Source: Collybia mongolica (taxonomy: Eukaryota > Basidiomycota > Agaricomycetes > Agaricales > Clitocybaceae). Taken from it: a stretch of DNA of 64,000 bases. This document shows positions 56,255-64,000 of the stretch, one piece after another (position 1 is the first letter of the stretch; every line of letters starts with the position of its first letter). The stretch covers positions 3,038,001 through 3,102,000 of the forward strand of contig JAAXNY010000008.1 in NCBI GenBank assembly GCA_013420905.1, read 5' to 3'. Under the pieces are notes generated by a model that worked only from the letters and a program-made list of their open reading frames with translations, was not told the DNA's origin and did no database searches. Made by a program: the position numbers and the translations under genes.

Positions 56255-57440
56255 ATGTCCTCCCCATACCCTAATAGCACGCCTTATGAAGTCCCAACTA
56301 CCAGTGAGTCCAGGATCCGCATACCCTTGGAATATGCAGCTGATATCTCCGGAGGCAAAGATATCCTCCCCACCGCATCGTCAGAACCCCCCAGGGGATC
56401 TTCACCCTCTGTAGCTTGGCATCCACGCTTGCGGAAGACAAAGCGTGATATTCCCGGGGAACTTGTGAAGGCTTTCCGCTCAGCATCATGGATATGGGCC
56501 GCCGGAGATACCATCTTCAATCCACCGTCAGGCCCTGGTACGGATCGCGCATTCCGATTTACTTTTCCCTCACCCAACAGAAAAGTGGCGATGTCTGCTC
56601 TAATTTTGATTATCGTCGACAACGAATGTACACTTTATGTCAACGGGTACTTTGTCGGCAGCGCGAATGGTTTTACTTATGCCGAGACGCACAGCGTCAC
56701 TCTTCAACCCTCATTGAATATCTTTGCAGTCCGAGGTCGCAATTCCCCCCACCCTAAGGAAGGTGGAAAAAAGGCGAATCCCGCAGGTCTTCAGGTCGCA
56801 ATCCAAGTTACATTCTCCGACGGAGCGACCTCATTGATGGGCTCAGGTGAAAGCTGGCGTGTCATAAAAGGTGTTCCAACCGGTTTCGAGACACCATCTT
56901 TCAATGACTCTCAATGGGAGAAAGCCGTTGTCCTTAACAGTTATGGGAATCCGTGGAAACAGAAGCTGTGGTCGAAACGGGCACAACGCCACAGACCATC
57001 ACCTTGCCTGCAGCTGCGTTCACCGCTCCACCTTCAACAGTATTTACTTCACCTGCTACCATCACCTTGCCTAGAGCTACGTCCACCGTTCCATCTTCAA
57101 CAGTATCTACTTCATCTTCAAGCACAAGCAAGCCGATTGGTGCGATTGTGGGAGGTGTAATCGGGGGTGTCGTTCTCTTGCTCCTAATCACGATCTTACT
57201 GTGGCAGAGTAGACGTCCCAAACGTAATGCCAATATCGGTAAGCTATATTCATTTTTTACTTTCGTTAACCATTGGGTAACGGTGTTTGCACAGTGACGA
57301 TAACAGCAGTGCCGTTTGACGTTGACAACTGGCCTGGTGATCCCCCGGCGTATCAAAATCTGTTTTCTTCGTCAATACGTAGTCTTACGAACATGGGTGT
57401 GCGGAAGTCCACTCTCCCTTTGTCTTCAAGACCGCGCTAA
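56255..57440 (+). pseudogene. Single-pass cell-surface protein gene with a one-base frameshift
   Basis: The first part (56255-56951) has ASWIWAAGDTIFNPPSGPGT, ALILIIVDNECTLYVNGYFV and WEKAVVLNSYG. This is the galactose-binding-like module seen in many fungal surface proteins, though with no visible signal peptide at this start. From about 56953 the sensible continuation is in another frame: a Thr/Ser/Pro-rich stalk (VETGTTPQTITLPAA...), a membrane segment (GAIVGGVIGGVVLLLLITIL), a basic stop-transfer QSRRPKR, an intron (57239-57294) and a cytoplasmic tail ending at 57440. No splice junction bridges the change near AATCCGTGG (56951). A single missing base is the simplest explanation, either a null allele or a sequencing error. 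Confidence 0.65.
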
Positions 57441-57872
57441 GAGCCACCTGGGGTGGAGCTGTGCGGAAACTGGGAACGTGGGTGCCGAATACAGGGAGCC
57501 AAGAGCGAAGGTAGATTGCGGATGTCAGGGGTAGGTGGGGTGAATTATAGGGAAGGAGTCTGGTGGCTGGAAACTTGACTCTGGGTTGCGAGGGTGGGTC
57601 GCATGGATATAGTGATGGGAGTTATAATCTTGGTCGTTTGACCCTTGCCCTGCAGCAAGGAGATCTTATCCGCGGAATAACCCCTGGATCGATCTCGGCC
57701 GATGCAGAGCATCGATGAAATCTCTTGTCTTCCGGGTTCTTAGGGAGGAGAGAGAGGCAATTCTCTTGACTGAAACTTGGAAATCTAGACTGAATTTGAA
57801 CAGAATGTAAAAAAATTTTGCCAAACTGGATGCGTGTCGGTGTACTGTAGGATTGAAGAAAAAAAAGCAATT

Positions 57873-57946
57873 TGGCCAACGTGGGGATCGAACCCAAGAC
57901 CTTCGCGTTATTAGCACGACGCTCTAACCAGCTGAGCTAGTCGGCC
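57873..57946 (-). tRNA. tRNA-Ile (anticodon AAU)
   Basis: Identical over all 74 nt to the plus-strand gene at 16550-16623, with no intron. It lies between the surface-protein gene and VPS10. The minus-strand ORFs running across it are not genes. Confidence 0.96.
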
Positions 57947-58158
57947 AATATATTACACGCTGATGTTCTCCTTATAGATTCGGATGGTTGAAGGGGAGGA
58001 CGACTCATCGTGTTCTTCAAGATAAGCACTGTCAATTGTAGATTAGAAGTTGAGAAAACTTGTTGGATGATAAGTTAAAGGAATTGTATATAATATGAAG
58101 AGCACATGCATAATAGGAAGAAGACACGAAATCCGCTCGCCTAGGGCACAATTACATT

Positions 58159-61100
58159 TTATTCCTCATCCTCAAAACGAAGAATCTGAGCATCTTCGTC
58201 GACTCGCAAGTCTCTATACCCTCTGCGGGATCGGAAGCCCGCCTTGTCTATACGTGAAATGACCCACTCCCATGCAATACCACCAAGGCCAATGATGAAC
58301 CATGGCACCGAAGCCAGAGTTTCCAAAATACCTGAATCGCTGGCGTAAGGCGACCTCCCATCTCCAGGGAGGCGAATTGTTCTGATGAAGAGTAGTTATA
58401 TAAGATGCCAGGATGGATGGGGGGAAAACATACCCTCTGGCGAGCCCGCTTTTTCTGTAGTAGTAGTATCCGACCAACGCAGTGAAAGTAAAGGGGATTA
58501 GCACGACAAATAACCAGAAGAAGGCGCTGTGGCCGCTGAACCCTGGGCATCGGTGTTCTGTGCCTCGGTCGAGCCGTTTTCCATCCTCGCAGCTGGAATA
58601 AGGGATCAAGCGATAGGGAGTCCGCTCATACCAGAACTCCTCGCCGTTTCTGCATGAATTCTCATCAGGTAGGGGACTCGTTCCTGGAACAAGGACGCAT
58701 TCATCTGCGCTGTTTTTGACGTGATTGAATTCACTAGAAAAAATAGTTTATGATCACAGGTGATAATATTTCATAAATATTCTCACCATTCAAAATCGAC
58801 CTTTGCACATTCGCAGTTGTTGACGACTCGGGTTTCAGCTTTGGTCTGTTTCCCAACGACACAGTTTGAGTCCCGTACTCGGCGATGGTAAAGCGTCTGT
58901 TTCATCCATGGTTAGAATACGGTGTGGGGGTGAACAAGTGTGATTTACTTGACGTCCGAACAAGCAGCGTTCTTCTCGTTCCTCACTAGGACTCCAAAGC
59001 TCGAAATCATCATGGCCAGGGTCTTCGACACTGAGCACACCTGACAAAAAAAACGGTTACCAAATATGAGCCAACCCCAATGAAAATCACATGCATTGTT
59101 TCTTAGTCAGAGCTGAGAAGTCAACGTGAATTGCAACAGAAGCGCGCGTTCTTGGATGGTTGCCCATCAAGATAAACCTGCGACTCGTGTCCGACGGTAC
59201 GGTCACGATGAACCGAATACGAATTTTCTCCTCTGCAAACTTATACTCCCGCCAGTTGAGCCCTTCGTCTGTACTGAATAGAATGTGGTTTGTTGGTTCT
59301 TCATCGTTCGCCATAACAAGAACAGATCCTGAATCTCCGAATTCCCAGAGGTGCGCGTCTTTATGTACCTCTTGCCACGTGAACCCGCCATCCCGACTGA
59401 GGAACGTGTCGCTATCGGTATATGGGGCAAGCGTCTCGCCAACATTTCCAACAGCCATGATAAGGCCCACAATCGACGGGCTGCTGTAAGTAGCCCGCGG
59501 ATCGAGTCTTTCGGTATACCCATGGAGATGGAGAGCGCATTTCTATCAAAATTGATATCAGAATTTTGGTGGGTTTAAAGAACAGGGGCCATACCGTGCC
59601 GGTGCATTTGTACTTCCGCCCCTGCGAGTCAACAGAAGGTGGGATGAGCGGTTTCCACGTACTGCCTGTACAGCGATGTTGGATCAGTAAATAGTATTGT
59701 AGCCGTCATGCTATGTACTCGCCATCGTTGTGTGTGATGCGTGTCTGCAAAAGCTTGCGTCCCGAGACGGCTGCTTCTCTGGGATTGGCAACAATATTTA
59801 TGATAGTGATTCCGTCGAGGCCAATCATCTTCTCGAAATCAACGAAACCTCTCTCATCCCGGTTCACGTTCTCAACCGAGAGACCAAAGTAAGTACCGTT
59901 AGAGTTGGACTTGAGGAGGTTGCCCCAATAGGGAGAAGGCGGCTCAGACATTGTCATGTGTAAGAACAGTGAATTTGTGGTCGACTCCAAAACCGTGTAT
60001 GCCTGTATGAACAAAGAGGTATGAGTACGGGTCTGATGGAAAATGCGACAGGACTAACGTGGGTCTCCGGGTGCATATTCGCAGGGAACTTCCCAGTAGC
60101 AAAGTTATGCCCATCCAGCGATACTTGTAGTTCGAGTGCATGCCCTCCTAGCTCAGACTAACAGACACATCATCAGCAAAGGACCCACCTTTATCGAAAG
60201 GCCAAGAACTCACGGAAGCTACAACTAAAAATTCCGAGAACTTGGCGAATCCAACGACCTGATCGAACATCTTATTTTTCCTCGCAAAGAAGTTGCTGCC
60301 GACCACCAGCTGCAACGGATTGCTCCTCGTGAAGTGCTTTTGCGAGCCCTTCTTGTCCCTGTATGATTCGCATAGGATCTCGTTCGGATCAGCATCGATC
60401 TCCTTGTCCTTCGTCCACGCGCAGTTGCGGACATAGCTATCGATGAGGTTCCACTTGCGGCCGTTATCCCTGGAGTACTGAGACTCTGCATGGCAGTTCT
60501 CGCCGCTGCCTTCACAGTCTCTATTGCCAGTCCAGATAAGGTAATCCGAGTTGGGATGGAATCGCAAGACTTGACCACCAAACGAGTTCGGAGGTGTTGG
60601 CGCGTTGAGATTGTTCCAATCCCGACCGGCATTGGTGGTATAGTAGAACAGATCGGAATCGGTGACGAGGTAGGCGCGGTCAGAGGAATACTTGTGGTGG
60701 TAGAACGCTAGGAAGCGTTTTCCGGGGAACAGCTGCTGCCAGGTATAGCCTTCGTTACTGGATTGCCAGATGGTTTGATCTTGAAGTCGCACGAGAATTG
60801 TCTGGAAAATTTGAAGATTGTCAGTAAAATGTGAAAAATGCAGTCCTTGTGACATACAGTCGAGTCCTTGAAATAGGCATGTTGGACGATAAGACTCTTG
60901 AACTCGAACTGTGAACATTGGGTGAGGGACTTCTCGGTAACGCAACCGTACACGACCCACAATTTGATGAATAACATCGCCTTCCTGTGGTTGGGCTTCA
61001 CTTACATGTGAGCAACGCAGTGGGCAACCGAGGAAGCGTGGGAACTTACCCTGAGAACACTTTTTTTCGACCGGTTCATCTAATTTGACACCTCCTTTAC

Positions 61101-63518
61101 ATGTGTTCCCTGGTATTTTGCGGAAGCCCGAAGAACCTTGGTAGGTGTCCTTGGAGTCGCCAGTACAAACGCCAGCCGGAATGGGCTCTGGGCCAACGGG
61201 TACACAGTTTCCCCCGTCACGAATATAGTTATAATCGCTGTATATATATTCTTTGAACCGAACAATACAGTACCAAGCAAGATACTCACCACTCGTAGTC
61301 CTCTTTAGTACATTCGCAATCCTCTTCATGCTCGACAGGATCTTTGTACTTCTCTCCCACATAACAATTTGCACCGGCCTTTCTGCGTTTGTACCATTGC
61401 TAAGATAAACAGGTTATAGCAGAGTTTACACTTGCAGTAGACATACCACACACCTTATGTCCCATAAGACATTCCGTCTTCGCCGGTCTCGCATACCACT
61501 TCTCGAAATCGTCTTCTTCACACTTCCTGGACCTTGTCTTGGAGAAATCAAGGTACACAATGACCACACGGCCGGACTTGGATTGATCGCGCTTCGCAAC
61601 TTGCCCAAGAAGAATAAACTTCTGGGATGTCGAATCCGGAAGAGTCATTAAAGCCCGTGCACGGAGTTTGACATCAAGCTCGTACTTATTCCTATTCGAA
61701 ATCATTAATATGCTGTTTATGAAGCCAAACTTAGAAACACAAAATCACATACCAGGTTTTACCCAGATCTAGAGAATATCGGACGGTGTCTGTGCCCTCC
61801 TCATCGTTGACAACCACGAGAATACTTCCCTGGTCTCCGAACTCATACTTGTGAGCATCCGGCCTTATCATTTCCCACGTGATACCAGCGTCCGTGCTCA
61901 GGAAGGTGTCACTCTCTTCGTAGGGAAGTAGCGATTGTCCAACAGATCCTACTCCCATCGCAAAGCCCGGGGCTGGAGAGGAGAATACTCGTCCGAAGTT
62001 GTGTGGTGTTGTTACCGAGTGGAAGTGGAGCGAGCATTTATCGACATCTACTGTATTGCAATGGAATGATTTGCCCTCGCTGTCTTTAGTAGGAGCCTGG
62101 ATCGGCGCCCAGTTACTGCCTATGCCAATGTTACGATGTTAGACAGTGAGACGAGATAACGGCGCACCATCATCGAAAGTAATCATTGTCTTGAGCTGCT
62201 TCGGTTGCCCCCGCCCTTCAACGTCCTTAGCATTCGCAACGATATTTGCCATTCCTACACCATCTACTCCATACAACTTCTCATAATCCACAAAGCCCAT
62301 CTCATTCCTGTTTGTATCCTTCAGACTCTCCACGAAGAACGTTCCGTTCGAGTTGCTCATAAACAGTGTCCCGATACTGCTACGTTCCTGTAGTACCACA
62401 TCGACCGCGAGCGACCACGTCGTCGATTCCATGATCGTATACGCATTCTCCTTTAGTTTGGCCGACGATGCATGCGGGAACTGCGCCTTTGCCCATGCCT
62501 TGGCGTCCAGAGTGACATACAACAGCATCTCCCCTTCGTTGCCTCGTGACAGGTCCTTCAACGCAACCACTGCGTATTTGCTCACGATAGCAAAGGCAAT
62601 GACACCCTTAGCATCCCTCCCGATCCCAAGGTCCTCCACATTATTTTCCTTGTCGAAAAAATCTGTGCTCGAGAAAAGCCGACTCGAGGATATCGAGTGC
62701 GACCCCGTGTCTGACGACGTGTCGAAAGCAACACAGAAAATCAGATCGGACGGTGTGTCTGCCTTGAAGTCCTTGCTACTGTGCGCGAATTGGCATCGCG
62801 AGGTTTCGCTTAGCAGTCTCTTCGGTTCGTCGCTAAATGCCTCCTTCGTGTAATATGTCTGACGAATATGTCAATATGGAGGCCAGAGCAAAGACGGCAG
62901 AACGCACTTCGTCGTGGCAGATAGCACCGAACCCCTTCTTGTTGCAGTACGTGCCCTGATAGAGAATATACCCGTATTTTGCCGAATCCGAATGGAATGA
63001 GAGGGGCCGTGACACAAGTGCTGGAGGAATAGGGAGTTCAAAATGTCGCCAGGTCTTCCCCCGGTCTTCTGTTCTGTAGTGTTTCAAGCCAGACGTCAAT
63101 ACAAACGCCTGAGGAAAAACCGTGTTAGTTCGGGTCGAAAAGACGCCCTTAACAGAACGCAGATCATCTAAGGATAGACTCACGTAACGGTTGTTAAATG
63201 GGTGCTCTATGACCATCGCTGCATCACCCTTGGGAATGTTCTCCACTCGCTTCCATGACTTCCCCTCGTCCAACGACACATACACATTTCCTTCTATAGA
63301 ATCATGAAACAAAACAGACTATGCAGAAAGTGTAAATTGTTGAGATGCAGGCCCAGCTTGTGATCATGACGCACCTCAGTATCATCGAAAATGAAAAGCT
63401 TAGCCGGCAAATTTGAGAAAGAGGTTATAGTGTGTTCTGGCTTCTGGCCAGATACTAGAAGCAAGCAGGATAAATAGAAAAATAGAAGAAGAACAGCGCT
63501 CCTGTGTCGCTGTATCAT
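58159..63518 (-). CDS. VPS10: Vacuolar protein-sorting receptor Vps10 (sortilin family)
   Basis: One multi-exon gene of roughly 20 exons, from ATG 63518 to TAA 58159. The signal peptide is [16 protein letters not shown]. The lumenal part has two VPS10 domains. Asp-box motifs of the ten-bladed propellers include [11 protein letters not shown] (near 63.27 kb), [55 protein letters not shown] and [12 protein letters not shown] Cys-rich 10CC module follows each (about 61.2-61.55 and 58.8-59.05 kb). Then come one membrane helix ([22 protein letters not shown]), ARGTIRLPG across the last intron, a second hydrophobic stretch ([11 protein letters not shown]) and an acidic tail ending in FEDEE. Vps10 carries carboxypeptidase Y-type hydrolases from Golgi to endosome and is recycled by retromer. 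Only some exon edges were resolved, and no lesion was seen. Confidence 0.92.
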
Positions 63519-63566
63519 CGTGGTCGTGAAACAAGAACACGTCGACAGTTCGAGTACCCTGCCACA

Positions 63567-64000
63567 ATGAGCGCTTCAGAAGCACCGCCACCGGAATCAA
63601 TTCTAATCCTCAACGCCCCACATCGTTCATTCATAATAATTCGGGCGAAGCGCTCTGCGACTGGGAATATGAAGCTAACACAATTGGCTTGAAAATCGTT
63701 CAGGAAAGGAGGTCAAGTGGAATGGCGGAAGTACCGTGCTGATAATTCCTCGGCGTCATGAGGCTCAAATTCATTTCATCGATAACTGATGGGTAACATC
63801 ATTCGGGTTACGCTATTCTTATAGGACCATATGCCGTCCCATGTGGGCGCCTGGGCATCGAAGCAATACCTTGTGGAATAGTGGCCCCTGTGCAACTTGT
63901 GGCAGAAGGCATATTGAAGGTATGTGATCACTCCCGCCTCTGCCTACGATTAACTCAACGACAACAAGCATGAAATTTGTTAGACTCGGGTCCTTATTGA
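63567..64000 (+). CDS. 5' part of an unrecognised gene cut by the window end
   Basis: Divergent from VPS10, about 50 bp between start codons. ATG 63567 opens MSASEAPPPESILILNAPHR. A second coding-like stretch after an acceptor (TTATAG, about 63825) reads YAVPCGRLGIEAIPCGIVAP and ends at a donor, GTATGT (about 63920). The junction between them and the rest of the gene are not visible. No family recognised. The short spacing implies a shared promoter with VPS10. Confidence 0.35.

Overview
The window reads as nuclear DNA of a filamentous basidiomycete, most likely an Agaricomycete. The genes are cut by many 45-70 nt GT-AG introns. Two identical intron-less tRNA-Ile(AAU) genes are present. The protein types also fit: MYND and BTB families, a fungal GH51 arabinofuranosidase, an M35 metalloprotease, a fungal-length VPS10 receptor and a single-pass surface protein. 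I assign no species. All exon models were read by eye from splice signals, reading frame and family conservation.

Layout. 1-5,060 is CpG-poor repeat DNA holding a complete pogo/Tigger-type transposon (731-3320, TA target duplication). 5.1-18.3 kb is gene-bearing: a MYND gene with a decayed partial duplicate upstream, a small unrecognised gene, a 27-exon GH51 gene carrying one nonsense codon, a zinc-finger gene, tRNA-Ile and a Ser/Pro-rich gene. 18.4-23.9 kb is copy A of a roughly 5.5 kb duplicated unit. 24-33.5 kb holds a gene stump ending at the edge of copy A, a secreted M35 protease and a 2,024-residue membrane-anchored coiled-coil protein. 34.4-42.2 kb is a CpG-depleted repeat zone: two dead Tc1-type transposons with unusual two-site terminal repeats, and a fold-back palindrome interrupted by one of those transposons and by a 387 bp MITE. 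42.2-54.9 kb is copy B of the duplicated unit, split by a 7,133 bp element (42879-50011). That element has TATGGC ends, a 6 bp target duplication and an apparently intact integrase-fold DDE transposase. It fits the IS3EU-type group and also carries an unrecognised gene and a BTB-type gene. 55-64 kb returns to host sequence: a frameshifted surface-protein gene, the second tRNA-Ile, VPS10 and the start of a further gene.

The most informative features are internal controls. Copy A preserves the pre-insertion site of the 7.1 kb element. The right arm of the palindrome preserves the pre-insertion sites of the Tc1 element and the MITE. These fix element boundaries and target duplications without a database. 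Several inactivating changes are single CpG-type transitions, which suggests methylation-linked decay concentrated in the repeat zones. The host genes form no visible pathway. GH51 and M35 are secreted degradative enzymes, and VPS10 sorts vacuolar hydrolases.
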